From assembly GCA_023407175.1 (NCBI GenBank), contig JAEYMU010000014.1, positions 62,001-126,000 on the forward strand: DNA of 64,000 nucleotides, written 5' to 3'. Shown piece after piece: positions 27,678 to 36,601 of this stretch. A program made the translations under genes and the position numbers. The notes below the pieces were generated by a model, which was not told where the DNA came from, did not search any database, and saw only the letters and a program-made list of their open reading frames with translations. Source of the stretch: Bacillota bacterium (GTDB lineage: Bacteria; Bacillota_A; Clostridia; Lachnospirales; Lachnospiraceae). The first letter of the stretch is position 1; each line of letters starts with the position of its first letter.

Positions 27678-27777
27678 CTCCCCTGCAAAAAGCAGCAGTT
27701 GCGGGAATAATAACACGCCTCGCGATGCACACAAAACGCAAAAACTGCTGTTGCTGTATGCCATAATGGCAGGGGAG
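27678..27777. repeat. Multi-branched inverted-repeat element
   Basis: A perfect closing stem, CTCCCCTGC (27678-27686) with GCAGGGGAG (27769-27777), encloses an inner stem CAGCAGTT (27693-27700) with AACTGCTG (27743-27750), extended by GCG/CGC and a further GC-rich inner part. It sits in the gap between the divergent PHP and histidine kinase genes, outside both promoters. I see no coding frame in it. Confidence 0.7.
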
Positions 27778-27811
27778 ATTTATCCTTCAAGGCCGCATGG
27801 ATGGGTATTAA

Positions 27812-27840
27812 TTGACATGGACGGTTAAATTATATACAAT
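27812..27840 (+). promoter_or_regulatory. SigA-type promoter for the YesM-like kinase
   Basis: A perfect TTGACA (27812-27817), a 17-base spacer and TACAAT (27835-27840), about 125 bases before the kinase start. Confidence 0.65.
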
Positions 27841-27966
27841 TTTTAAATACTGGCCGAACTGTTAGGTTTGCTGATTTTTGCAAAGCGAAGCGTATAGGAT
27901 ATTGAAATGATTTTTATAATACATTTTAAGGCCAGAAATAAATTTTATTGTAAAGGGATAGGAAAA

Positions 27967-29679
27967 ATGCTTAATTATATCATTCAAAAATACCGGGATA
28001 TGAAATTTCGAAGGAAGCTTTTGATCTCCTATATACTTCTTAGTATTATACCGATCATGATTCTGGGAATTCATTCCTACCAGCAGTCAAAAGCCCTGCT
28101 AGTAGAACAGGCAGATAATTTAATCAAGCATTCCTTTTCCCAGGCCGTGGGGCGTATGGACAGCTTAATGGACAAGTTTAACAGTGTTTCTGATTATATT
28201 TCATTTGACAAGAATATTATGAATGCCTTGAATAGTGACTATAAGGATAATAACTATGAGCTGTATTATAATTATACCTATATTATTAAGCCTAATTTTA
28301 ATTCCATGATGTATTTACAGCCTGATATTATCCAGATAACAGTTTATAACAGCGGTAACCTGGTCAGGCATGGGACTACAGTTCTGCCCTTAGAGGAACT
28401 CTATGACAAAGAGTGGTTTTCCGGCATCAGTGAAAATTATGAAAATACATGGATTTATGATAATAAAAGAATATTTATTTTTCGTAAATTAATCAGCGAT
28501 AAAAATTCTGTATCCAATTACCTTTGCATGTATTTGAAAAATGATAATATTTTTAATGAGCTGAAGCAAATTACCGAGAATTATGGATTATTCGTTGCCG
28601 ATAGCAGAGGGCAGGTTATTTATAGCTACAATAATTTTACGGAGGATAATATGCAGTATGAACTTTCTTCAGAGCAGCTGGAAGTTGCATCCTCTACGAA
28701 TGAAGAGAATTACTTAATTATGGATAAGGCGCTGAGTGTGTCAAATTGGAAGGTAGTATTCTATAAACCCATTGCTACCTTGGATTTCGATGTAAGCATT
28801 ATCGTTAAGGCGGTTCTATTTGCGATTGCAATATGCATTGTAATGCTTTTTGTATTCAGTATTATTTTTTCAAATATTATGGTAAAAAGAATTGAATTAT
28901 TATCTTTGAATATGAAGTATATGAATGAAAAGGAATTTAAAAACGTAATTACCAGCAATGATAAAGATGAAATCGGCGAGCTTATCAGAAGCTTTAACTA
29001 TATGATACAGGAAATAGATACCTTAATCAATGAAGTGTACCATAGTAAATTGAAAGAAAAGGAGGCGGAGATGCGGGCATTACAGGCACAGATAAATCCG
29101 CATTTCCTGTACAATGTTCTCTCTTCCATCAATTGGAAGGCGATTATGATTTCTGCGGATGAGATTAGCAGGACCTCACAGTTACTTGCTAATTTTTACC
29201 GTACGGCATTGAATGGGGGAAAGAATATAATCAGTATTAAGGAAGAATTAGAAAATACGAAGTCTTATATAGAAATTCAATCAATACTGCACAATGGCAA
29301 TTTTATCGCCGTATATGATATTGACGAGGAGATATATCAGTATCATATCATTAAATTGCTATTACAGCCTATTGTTGAAAATGCAATTGAGCATGGACTC
29401 GATTGCAAGATAAACGGCAATAAAATATTACAGGTTAGTGCGGGGATATGCGGTAATGTAATCACATTTGCAGTTAAGGATAATGGACCCGGCATAGAAA
29501 AGGATACTGCCGGAAAGCTCCTCGATGTTGATTCCAAGGGTTATGGTCTAAAAAATGTGAATGAACGTATTAAGCTATATTTTGGTGAAGAGTACGGAGT
29601 AAATATCGACAGTATCGTTAATGTCGGAACAAATATTACCGTTACGGTACCAATTGTAAACAATAACATGAAAAAGTAA
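27967..29679 (+). CDS. YesM-type sensor histidine kinase
   Basis: A 570-residue membrane kinase. The ATG at 27967 follows GGGATAGG. One membrane segment at about 15-38 (LLISYILLSIIPIMIL), an extracellular sensor domain to about 275, a second membrane segment at about 280-305, a HAMP linker, then the His_kinase domain with the phospho-accepting histidine 379 in LQAQINPHFLYNVLSSINW. The HATPase_c part has VENAIEHGL, KDNGPGIEKD and GYGLKNVNERI. It pairs with the AraC-type response regulator at 33.5 kb, with the ABC importer genes between them. Such systems sense extracellular oligosaccharides or peptides. Confidence 0.92.
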   Translation: MLNYIIQKYRDMKFRRKLLISYILLSIIPIMILGIHSYQQSKALLVEQADNLIKHSFSQAVGRMDSLMDKFNSVSDYISFDKNIMNALNSDYKDNNYELYYNYTYIIKPNFNSMMYLQPDIIQITVYNSGNLVRHGTTVLPLEELYDKEWFSGISENYENTWIYDNKRIFIFRKLISDKNSVSNYLCMYLKNDNIFNELKQITENYGLFVADSRGQVIYSYNNFTEDNMQYELSSEQLEVASSTNEENYLIMDKALSVSNWKVVFYKPIATLDFDVSIIVKAVLFAIAICIVMLFVFSIIFSNIMVKRIELLSLNMKYMNEKEFKNVITSNDKDEIGELIRSFNYMIQEIDTLINEVYHSKLKEKEAEMRALQAQINPHFLYNVLSSINWKAIMISADEISRTSQLLANFYRTALNGGKNIISIKEELENTKSYIEIQSILHNGNFIAVYDIDEEIYQYHIIKLLLQPIVENAIEHGLDCKINGNKILQVSAGICGNVITFAVKDNGPGIEKDTAGKLLDVDSKGYGLKNVNERIKLYFGEEYGVNIDSIVNVGTNITVTVPIVNNNMKK

Positions 29680-29763
29680 ATCCTTATTATAGAAAAAATA
29701 TCAATATACTGTTTCTTCATGGAAGAAACATAAAAAACAAATAGATATCAAAAAAATGTGATA

Positions 29764-29792
29764 TTTACCCGACGTTATTGTGCAATTATACT
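29764..29792 (+). promoter_or_regulatory. Candidate promoter for the sugar-binding lipoprotein
   Basis: TTTACC (29764-29769), a 17-base spacer, TATACT (29787-29792). A hairpin TGTTTCTTC/GAAGAAACA (29710-29730) lies between it and the kinase stop, so the importer probably has its own transcript, presumably controlled by the response regulator. Confidence 0.45.
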
Positions 29793-29857
29793 AAATATAC
29801 AAGCGAAGGCTTGAAATTATTTTGTATGAGGGTGCAAAAAATGAAAGGAGAATTTTT

Positions 29858-31558
29858 ATGAAAAGAAAAAAAATCTTGATTGCGTGGCTATTGGCTTTCA
29901 CTTTGGCAAGTGGAACTATTGGCTGCGGCAAGAGCGGAAGCGACGAGGGTAATACAAAGCAGAATGCAGTCACTGGAACAGAAATGTCCTCTTCGGAGAA
30001 AGCGATGCAGGAGGCAAAGACAACGCCCTTTGGAAAATATCCTGAGACAATTACCTATACCATGTCGAAGGAAACAACTGCCGAAGCACGTATGGCGGAC
30101 GGTGATACCTATGAAAACAACGGCTATACCAGATATTTACTTGATAAGCTTAATATTCAAAACGAAAATGTTTTTGAAGCTAATACGACTGATGCATATA
30201 ATCAGAAGGTATCGCTGGCAATTGCAAGCGGAGAAATTCCTGACATTATGATAGTGAATGATTTGTCCACCCTTGACCAATTGATTGAGAATGATATGAT
30301 CGAGGATTTAACGGATGTCTATAATAATTGTTTAAGCGATAAAATAAAGGAAATTTATGATTCCTACAACGGAAGATGTCAGGAAATGGTAACATATAAC
30401 GGTAAAATCATGGCAATACCGGGTACATCGATTGAAGGCAGCAATAAATTACTTTGGCTTAGAAAGGACTGGATGGACAAGCTGGGGCTGGAAGAACCAA
30501 AGACCCTGGCAGATGTCGAAAAAATATTAACAGAATTTGTAACAAAGGATCCGGGTGGAAACGGTGCCGGGAACACAATCGGCCTGGTCGGGCTTCCTTC
30601 GGTGGCAGGCAATTATGGCGGAGCATATACCTGGGATCCGATATTTGCCTCTTTCTTCGCATATCCCAAGCAATGGCTGAAGAATGACAGCGGAGAAATA
30701 TATTATGGTTCCACTGCACAGGAAATGAAGTCGGCATTGGGTGTATTATCCGATTGGTATTCCAAGGGACTGATTGATTCTCAGTTTGCAGTCAGAGAAT
30801 ATGATGATGTTACCTCCTTGATCGTTAACGGCACAGCCGGCGCGGCATTCGGACCTTGGTGGCTGCCAAGAGGAGATTCCTATAATATTAATCAAGATGT
30901 CGAATGGGTTCCTTATGTATGCCCGCTGGACTCAAACGGTGAATTAACTTATTATTCGCAGAATCCGTGCAGTAAATATATTGTGGTAAGAAAGGGATTT
31001 GAATATCCCGAAATCGCGGCAAAAAGTGTCAGCTTAATCTTTGATTATAATCGTTATCAGGATTCAAAGGATAATGAACTGACAACATATCAGACTGAAA
31101 CAGGTGTACATGCAATGGCGAATCCATTAAGCATTAATATAGATTATAATGATGCGGTATCGATTTCACATAACAATTTACAGGACGCACTCGACGGAAC
31201 AATTGATCCGAAATCCCTGATGAGTTTTGAATACGGCCTATATGAAACCATTTCAGGATATCTTACAGACACGGAAAATGCCACGGGAGACCAGTGGAAA
31301 ACCTATACCGCAAGAATGATTGGAGCAGCCGCGGCCGAGGATGAAAGATTAAAAGCTGTGGACCCGGTATATTTTGGAACAACGGACAGTATGCCGCTGA
31401 AATGGGCAAATCTGCAGAAGCTGGAAGAAGAGACCCTGTTGAAAATAATTGTCGGAGAAAAATCACTTGACTATTTTGACGAGTTTGTAGCTCAGTGGAA
31501 ATCACAGGGCGGCGATCAGATCACAGAGGAAGTTACGCAGGCAGTGAATGCAAGATAA
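29858..31558 (+). CDS. Extracellular solute-binding lipoprotein of an LplA/YtcQ-type importer
   Basis: A 566-residue lipoprotein. AAAGGAG precedes the ATG at 29858. A short signal peptide ends at the lipobox SGTIGC. The mature protein is a family 1 binding protein of the large LplA/YtcQ class, with aromatic-rich segments (WLRKDWMDKLGLEEPKTLAD, GAAFGPWWLPRGDSYN) typical of carbohydrate ligands. The size and the adjoining YesM/YesN pair and LplB/YtcP permeases suggest an oligosaccharide importer. No ATPase is encoded nearby, so a shared MsmX-type ATPase is probably used; this is inference from the family. Confidence 0.9.
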   Translation: MKRKKILIAWLLAFTLASGTIGCGKSGSDEGNTKQNAVTGTEMSSSEKAMQEAKTTPFGKYPETITYTMSKETTAEARMADGDTYENNGYTRYLLDKLNIQNENVFEANTTDAYNQKVSLAIASGEIPDIMIVNDLSTLDQLIENDMIEDLTDVYNNCLSDKIKEIYDSYNGRCQEMVTYNGKIMAIPGTSIEGSNKLLWLRKDWMDKLGLEEPKTLADVEKILTEFVTKDPGGNGAGNTIGLVGLPSVAGNYGGAYTWDPIFASFFAYPKQWLKNDSGEIYYGSTAQEMKSALGVLSDWYSKGLIDSQFAVREYDDVTSLIVNGTAGAAFGPWWLPRGDSYNINQDVEWVPYVCPLDSNGELTYYSQNPCSKYIVVRKGFEYPEIAAKSVSLIFDYNRYQDSKDNELTTYQTETGVHAMANPLSINIDYNDAVSISHNNLQDALDGTIDPKSLMSFEYGLYETISGYLTDTENATGDQWKTYTARMIGAAAAEDERLKAVDPVYFGTTDSMPLKWANLQKLEEETLLKIIVGEKSLDYFDEFVAQWKSQGGDQITEEVTQAVNAR

Positions 31559-31584
31559 TTAGAATAAAATATTTATTCAGCCGG

Positions 31585-31640
31585 TACTGCCCTGCATAAA
31601 TATCGCTTAATATTCAGCCTGATATTTAAGCAAGGCAGTA
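31585..31640 (+). other. Long intercistronic hairpin after the binding-protein gene
   Basis: TACTGCC (31585-31591) and GGCAGTA (31634-31640) close a stem that continues as TGC and TAAATATC pairing with GATATTTA and GCA, with small mismatches. No T-tract follows. Such stems often stabilise or partly terminate the binding-protein message so that it exceeds the permease message. Confidence 0.6.
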
Positions 31641-31707
31641 CGATTGCTTTCGGACATACCCTAAACTGATTAAATGCTTATTATAATAAAAAAGGAAGAG
31701 AATTTTA

Positions 31708-32601
31708 ATGCGGAAGAATAAATTTAAACTGATAAATTATCATCTGATGCTGGCGCCCGGAACAGTTGCATTACTGATATTTTCCTATTTACCGATGCTT
31801 GGATTAATTATGGCATTTCAAAACTATGTTCCTGCAAAAGGATTTTTTCGGTCAAAGTGGGTGGGGCTGGACAACTTCAAGTACATATTCAGCTTACCGG
31901 ACAGTAAATTGATTTTTGCAAATACCCTGATAATAGCAGTATTAAAAATAATCGTAGGATTAATTGTCGCAATCGGATTTGCATTATTATTGAATGAAAT
32001 TCGGTTAAAGGCCGCAAAAAAGACGATACAAACCCTGGTGTATCTGCCGCATTTTTTATCCTGGGTAGTGCTTGCAACGGTAGTAAGAAATATTTTTGAC
32101 TATACCGGTCCGGTTAACTATATCATTCAAATGCTTGGAGGCGACCCTGTTATATTTCTTGCAAGCAACACCTGGTTTCGGCCGATTATCATTTTAACGT
32201 CAACCTGGAAGGAATTCGGCTTTGATTCGGTGGTATATCTTGCTGCCTTGACCTCCATCGATCCGGGGTTATATGAAGCAGCCTCCCTGGACGGAGCGAA
32301 TCGGTTTCATAAAATGCTTCATGTAACCTTACCCGGTATTGCGCCTACCATCGTATTAATGACTGCGCTTAGCTTAGGAAAGGTATTAAATGCGGGGTTT
32401 GACCAAATATTCAATTTATATAATCCCCTGGTTTATGAAACTGCGGATATTATTGACACTTATGTATATCGTGTCGGCTTAATCGATATGCAGTACAGCC
32501 TGGCAACAGCGGTAGGCTTAATGAAATCGGTGATTGGTTTTATATTAATCATGTCTTCGAATTTGTTATCTAAGAAGCTTGCCAATTATCAAATTTTTTA
32601 G
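31708..32601 (+). CDS. ABC sugar permease, LplB/YteP type
   Basis: A 297-residue permease with six membrane segments and the coupling loop YEAASLDGANRFHKMLHVTL, followed by PGIAPTIVLM. The typical early motif is FSYLPMLGLIMAFQNY near residue 27. AAGGAAG precedes the ATG. It forms a heterodimeric channel with the next gene product, whose start lies 17 bases downstream. Confidence 0.93.
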   Translation: MRKNKFKLINYHLMLAPGTVALLIFSYLPMLGLIMAFQNYVPAKGFFRSKWVGLDNFKYIFSLPDSKLIFANTLIIAVLKIIVGLIVAIGFALLLNEIRLKAAKKTIQTLVYLPHFLSWVVLATVVRNIFDYTGPVNYIIQMLGGDPVIFLASNTWFRPIIILTSTWKEFGFDSVVYLAALTSIDPGLYEAASLDGANRFHKMLHVTLPGIAPTIVLMTALSLGKVLNAGFDQIFNLYNPLVYETADIIDTYVYRVGLIDMQYSLATAVGLMKSVIGFILIMSSNLLSKKLANYQIF

Positions 32602-32617
32602 GGAGGGAAAATGGAAT

Positions 32618-33511
32618 ATGAATAAATGCATAAGAAAAAGCTTCGGCGGGATTATTGCTGACTTCATAATATGGATCGTAATTATTCTGTTTTCACTGGC
32701 ATGCCTGCTGCCATTAGCTAATACGGTGGCAATATCATTTAGTAATCAGTCGGCAGCAACAGGAAACATGGTTTGGTTTTGGCCCGTAGGCTTTAATTTA
32801 TCATCCTATATTAAAATACTGGAGGACAGCCAGTTCTGGCGTTCATTTTATATTTCAGTTATTCGAGTGCTGGCCGGTGTTTCCGTAAACCTGACATTGA
32901 TTATACTAATGGCATATCCGCTGTCGAAAATAAAAAGTGAATTTAAGCACCGTAATATATATATGACCTTCTTAATAATTGCCATGTTATTTAACGGCGG
33001 GACAATTCCGCTTTATATTGTGGTTAAGAATTTGCACCTGGTCAATTCGATTTGGTCCTTAATACTTCCACATGCGGTACCGGTGTTTGATGTAATTTTA
33101 ATGATGAATTTTTTTAAAGCGGTTCCAAAGTCGCTGGAGGAAGCTGCAACAGTTGATGGAGCCAATGTCTGGGAGATTTTGTTTAAGGTATACCTGCCGG
33201 TTTCGCTGCCTGCCATTGCCACCATCACTCTGTTTTGTGTTGTTACTCATTGGAACGATTATTTCAGTGGACTTATTTATATTAATACAGCAGCAAAATA
33301 TCCTTTGCAAACTTATATACAGCAATTAACCATAGACTTCTCTGAAATGTACAGCACAAATCCGGAGATGCTGGAGGAAATGTCAAAGCTGTCGAACCGT
33401 GCAATGAACGCTGCAAAAATAGTAGTATCAACGGTTCCGTTATTATTAATATATCCATTTTTACAGCGTTATTTTGTCACAGGCATAGTCATGGGATCGG
33501 TAAAAGAATAA
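32618..33511 (+). CDS. ABC sugar permease, YtcP type
   Basis: A 297-residue permease with about six membrane segments. The coupling loop is LEEAATVDGANVWEILFKVYLP, split here as residues EEAATVDGAN and KVYLPVSLPA. The C-terminal end GIVMGSVKE is the classic ending of this family. AGGGAGGG lies upstream; an out-of-frame ATG at 32610 is ignored. It is the partner of the permease before it. Confidence 0.92.
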   Translation: MNKCIRKSFGGIIADFIIWIVIILFSLACLLPLANTVAISFSNQSAATGNMVWFWPVGFNLSSYIKILEDSQFWRSFYISVIRVLAGVSVNLTLIILMAYPLSKIKSEFKHRNIYMTFLIIAMLFNGGTIPLYIVVKNLHLVNSIWSLILPHAVPVFDVILMMNFFKAVPKSLEEAATVDGANVWEILFKVYLPVSLPAIATITLFCVVTHWNDYFSGLIYINTAAKYPLQTYIQQLTIDFSEMYSTNPEMLEEMSKLSNRAMNAAKIVVSTVPLLLIYPFLQRYFVTGIVMGSVKE

Positions 33512-33552
33512 ACGTTGTCCGCTATATCCGGATGGAACGGAGGAGAAATATC

Positions 33553-35037
33553 ATGTATAAGGTTATCATTGTTGACGATGAACTGATAGAAAGACAAGGG
33601 ATACAATATTTGTTCGGAAAATATGCTGATATTTTTGAGACCACCGCTGTTGAGAATCCTATGGCCGTTTTGGAAAAGATGGAAAATGAAAATTATGACA
33701 TACTCTGTACAGATATTAAGATGCCGTTTATGGATGGATTAGAGCTTACAAAAAGTGCACTGAAACTGCAGCCGAAACTAAAGATTGTTATTTTCAGTGC
33801 ATATGGTGAATTTAGCTATGCAAAAACAGCAATCAAGCTTGGTGTATCGGATTATATTCTGAAGCCTGTTAATATTGACGAATTCCAGCGAGTATTTAAT
33901 AAAATCCTATCGGAATTAAAGGAGGATATAAATCAGCGCAATTACGAAAGAGATTATATTCTCCTTAATCTATTGAATGGTATATCACCGGATAAGCTGC
34001 TGACAAATAATAAAAGCAATATTGATATTAATTATATAAATACTTATACCAGAATGCTGCTGATCGAAACCGGCGATAATTTTTTTGAAACCTCCAACGA
34101 AATATTTGAAAAAAGCTTAAGATCAGCCGTTGATCAGGATTTTGATTATCTAAATATAAATCAGTACCAAAGTATTTTATTTTTGAGGGACTATATAGCA
34201 GAGCACAGTGATTTTATTAATTTAGGAAAAGACATTTATGATTTTATCATTGACAAATATGCAGTTAATTCCTGCGTTCTGTTAAGCAGGGAATTAAACA
34301 GCTACATGGATATTATTTCGGAATATGCGGCCTTTGAAGAATTGCAGGAATCGCGCTTTTTTACCGGAAATGTCCCGGTGCTTTCGTTTGATTCTATTCA
34401 GAATCCGGCTTCGGAGTATATTTCAGAGCTGATTGAACGAATTCATTATTATGCAACGATGAAGGATACCTATAGCTTACGCCAATGTGTAGTATTCTTT
34501 TGTAAGCAATACCGCTATAGGCAGGGATTTTCCAAAATGTATATGAATTATATTCTTTCAGAGATGCTAAAGGCGATTGGCGAAAATTTGCTGAATGGAT
34601 ATGAATTCCAAACAGAAATGCAGCAAATCATGAAAAGTGACAGCTATGAAAAAATCATAGAAATCATGGAAAAATGTATAGATAAATTAGAAGTGAAAGA
34701 AAACGAACAGCAAAACAGCAAAATCATAGATCATGTGATTCAATATATCTACAATAATTACCAAAGAGATATTACGTTAGAAGAGATAGCCGGGGAAGTG
34801 TATTTAACCCCAAGCTATCTAAGCCATATTTTCAGAAAGAAAACAGGCACAACTCTTATAAAATTCATTAAGCAGCATCGAATGCTGAAGGCAAAAGAGT
34901 ATCTGGAAAATACCAATATGAAGATAGTCGATATCAGCAAGAGAATCGGATATACAAACTGCTCTTATTTTTGTCAGAATTTTCGCAGTGTTTACGGAAT
35001 AAGTCCTGATACATGCAGGCAAATGAGTAAAAGATGA
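33553..35037 (+). CDS. YesN-type response regulator with AraC DNA-binding domain
   Basis: A 494-residue regulator. The receiver domain (1-120) has the acidic pair in IIVDDELIE, the phospho-acceptor Asp54 in DILCTDIKMPFMDG, and the switch lysine in YILKPVNIDE. A middle region of about 250 residues without a known motif follows. The C-terminal 100 residues are two AraC helix-turn-helices (ITLEEIAGEVYLTPSYLSHI and IVDISKRIGYTNCSYFCQNF). GGAGGAGA precedes the ATG at 33553. It is the partner of the YesM-like kinase and the likely activator of the importer. Confidence 0.94.
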   Translation: MYKVIIVDDELIERQGIQYLFGKYADIFETTAVENPMAVLEKMENENYDILCTDIKMPFMDGLELTKSALKLQPKLKIVIFSAYGEFSYAKTAIKLGVSDYILKPVNIDEFQRVFNKILSELKEDINQRNYERDYILLNLLNGISPDKLLTNNKSNIDINYINTYTRMLLIETGDNFFETSNEIFEKSLRSAVDQDFDYLNINQYQSILFLRDYIAEHSDFINLGKDIYDFIIDKYAVNSCVLLSRELNSYMDIISEYAAFEELQESRFFTGNVPVLSFDSIQNPASEYISELIERIHYYATMKDTYSLRQCVVFFCKQYRYRQGFSKMYMNYILSEMLKAIGENLLNGYEFQTEMQQIMKSDSYEKIIEIMEKCIDKLEVKENEQQNSKIIDHVIQYIYNNYQRDITLEEIAGEVYLTPSYLSHIFRKKTGTTLIKFIKQHRMLKAKEYLENTNMKIVDISKRIGYTNCSYFCQNFRSVYGISPDTCRQMSKR

Positions 35038-35077
35038 ATTTTTGTGATCGGCCTTTTGAGAAAGGAAGCAGCATAGT

Positions 35078-35758
35078 ATGCCGGTATTTTTATCAGAATT
35101 GAATTTTTCATCAACCTTTATACGATTGCTGTTAGCCTTTATTTGCGGAGGAATCCTTGGAATTGAACGCGGAAGAAAGAACAGACCGGCCGGATTTCGG
35201 ACATATATGCTGGTATGCGTGGGCTCTGCCCTGGTTATGATTACAAACCAATATATTTGTGATATGTATCAGGGGGTGGATCCCTCCAGAATGGGGGCGC
35301 AGGTAGTCAGCGGCATAGGCTTTTTAGGCGCGGGGACCATTATCGTAACTGCACGCAACAGAGTAAAGGGTTTGACAACTGCAGCCGGACTTTGGGTTGC
35401 CGCCTGTGTCGGGCTGTCAATCGGCATAGGATTTTATATCGGTGCAATTATCGGATGCTTAATGACCTTATTTGTAATGGCAGTACTACACAATTTGGAT
35501 AACCGCGTAACAGCATCGAGTAAGGCAATGGATTTATACATAGAGTTTGCGCAGTTATCCTTTGTGGGCAGCTTCATTAAATATGCGAAAAGCAGTAATA
35601 TGAAAATCAGTAACCTGGAGGTAACGAATCTTGAATTTGGCGGTAAGACCCAAATCGCAGTTTTATTAACCATACGCTTGGAAAAAAAGCAGATGCATAC
35701 GGATATCATTCATTTACTTGGTAATGCAGAGGGAGTTTGTTTTATTGAAGAAGTATAG
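35078..35758 (+). CDS. MgtC/SapB family membrane protein
   Basis: A 226-residue protein. The N-terminal MgtC domain has four to five membrane segments and family motifs GGILGIERGRKNRPAGFRTY, QVVSGIGFLGAGTI and GLTTAAGLWVAACVGLSIG. A soluble C-terminal domain at about 150-226 resembles an ACT-like regulatory domain. Members are tied to magnesium homeostasis and ATP-synthase control or to virulence; the role varies. AAAGGAAG lies 11 bases upstream of the ATG. It follows the response regulator by 40 bases and may be read from the same transcript without a functional link. Confidence 0.9.
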   Translation: MPVFLSELNFSSTFIRLLLAFICGGILGIERGRKNRPAGFRTYMLVCVGSALVMITNQYICDMYQGVDPSRMGAQVVSGIGFLGAGTIIVTARNRVKGLTTAAGLWVAACVGLSIGIGFYIGAIIGCLMTLFVMAVLHNLDNRVTASSKAMDLYIEFAQLSFVGSFIKYAKSSNMKISNLEVTNLEFGGKTQIAVLLTIRLEKKQMHTDIIHLLGNAEGVCFIEEV

Positions 35759-35796
35759 CAGGATAAATCTGCTGAATCATATGTGAAGGCCATAAT

Positions 35797-35840
35797 GATA
35801 AATATCATTCATTGACAAATGAATAATATTCATTTATAAT
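35797..35840 (+). promoter_or_regulatory. Promoter with TetR-type operators
   Basis: TTGACA (35812-35817), a 17-base spacer, TATAAT (35835-35840). The whole spacer is the perfect 17-base palindrome AATGAATAATATTCATT (35818-35834). A second, inverted and imperfect site AATATCATTCATT lies at about 35797-35813, touching the -35 box. A repressor bound here would block RNA polymerase, so autoregulation of the following TetR gene is likely. Confidence 0.8.
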
Positions 35841-35863
35841 CACAAGGAAGGTGGTGTTGAGCA

Positions 35864-36436
35864 ATGAGAACAATCAAACCCGTTGATGTAAGGCGGCAGG
35901 AGATATTGGATGGAGCCATGAGGCTTTTCATTGAAAAGGGCTATGATAAAACATCTATTTCTGATATCGCCAAATATCTGGGGATATCACAGGGCTTGTG
36001 CTACCGGTACTTTACCTCAAAGGAAGAAATTTTTATTGCTGCAATTGATGAATATGCGAAAAGCATCGTGGATCAGATGCTGAAAATCATAACCGACCCG
36101 AAGCTGACCCTGGAAGAAAAGATAGCCGGACAGATCAGCTTTCAGGAGCTTGAGAAAACGAATTCGTATTATGAAGCTTTTCACGGAGAAAAGACAATGC
36201 CCATGCATGACAGTCTGTCTTTGAATATTTGCAGAAGGGTAACTCCCTATATCCAGGCTTTAATTGATAAGGAAATAAAGGAGGGCAGATTAATAGTAAA
36301 GGATTCGGCAATGCTGGCCTCCTGCTGTGTATACGGACAACTGGGAATCTTACTTGATACAAGAATTGATGCCGGGGAGCGGACCAGGAGAATTTATGAA
36401 TTTCTAATCGATCTGCTGGATAAATACAGAGCTTAG
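35864..36436 (+). CDS. TetR/AcrR family transcription regulator
   Basis: A 190-residue regulator. The N-terminal helix-turn-helix reads RRQEILDGAMRLFIEKGYDK followed by TSISDIAKYLGISQGLCYRYF. The C-terminal ligand domain is unassigned. GGAAGGTGG precedes the ATG. Its promoter spacer is a perfect palindrome and a close copy stands before the methyltransferase gene 0.7 kb downstream, so it probably represses both itself and that gene. Confidence 0.93.
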   Translation: MRTIKPVDVRRQEILDGAMRLFIEKGYDKTSISDIAKYLGISQGLCYRYFTSKEEIFIAAIDEYAKSIVDQMLKIITDPKLTLEEKIAGQISFQELEKTNSYYEAFHGEKTMPMHDSLSLNICRRVTPYIQALIDKEIKEGRLIVKDSAMLASCCVYGQLGILLDTRIDAGERTRRIYEFLIDLLDKYRA

Positions 36437-36528
36437 CGGATAGTTCCGTAAAATATGTGAGCCATTGGAGGAATAGCAAAGGCAGCTGTTCCACATGGTT
36501 TATGTCCCAAGGTATGTATGGGCGTTAC

Positions 36529-36552
36529 AGTTCTCTTAGGAGAACTAATTTT
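36529..36552 (+). terminator. Small terminator after the TetR gene
   Basis: AGTTCTC (36529-36535) pairs with GAGAACT (36540-36546), followed by AATTTTT. The stem is short but the T-tract is clear. Confidence 0.55.
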
Positions 36553-36563
36553 TCATCAAAATA

Positions 36564-36580
36564 ATGAATGATATTCATTC
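36564..36580 (+). promoter_or_regulatory. TetR-type operator before the methyltransferase
   Basis: AATGAATGATATTCATT matches the palindrome in the TetR promoter at 16 of 17 positions. It lies 21 bases before the methyltransferase start, so binding could block initiation or elongation. Confidence 0.7.
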
Positions 36581-36601
36581 ATAAGGAAAGGATAAATCAG
36601 A

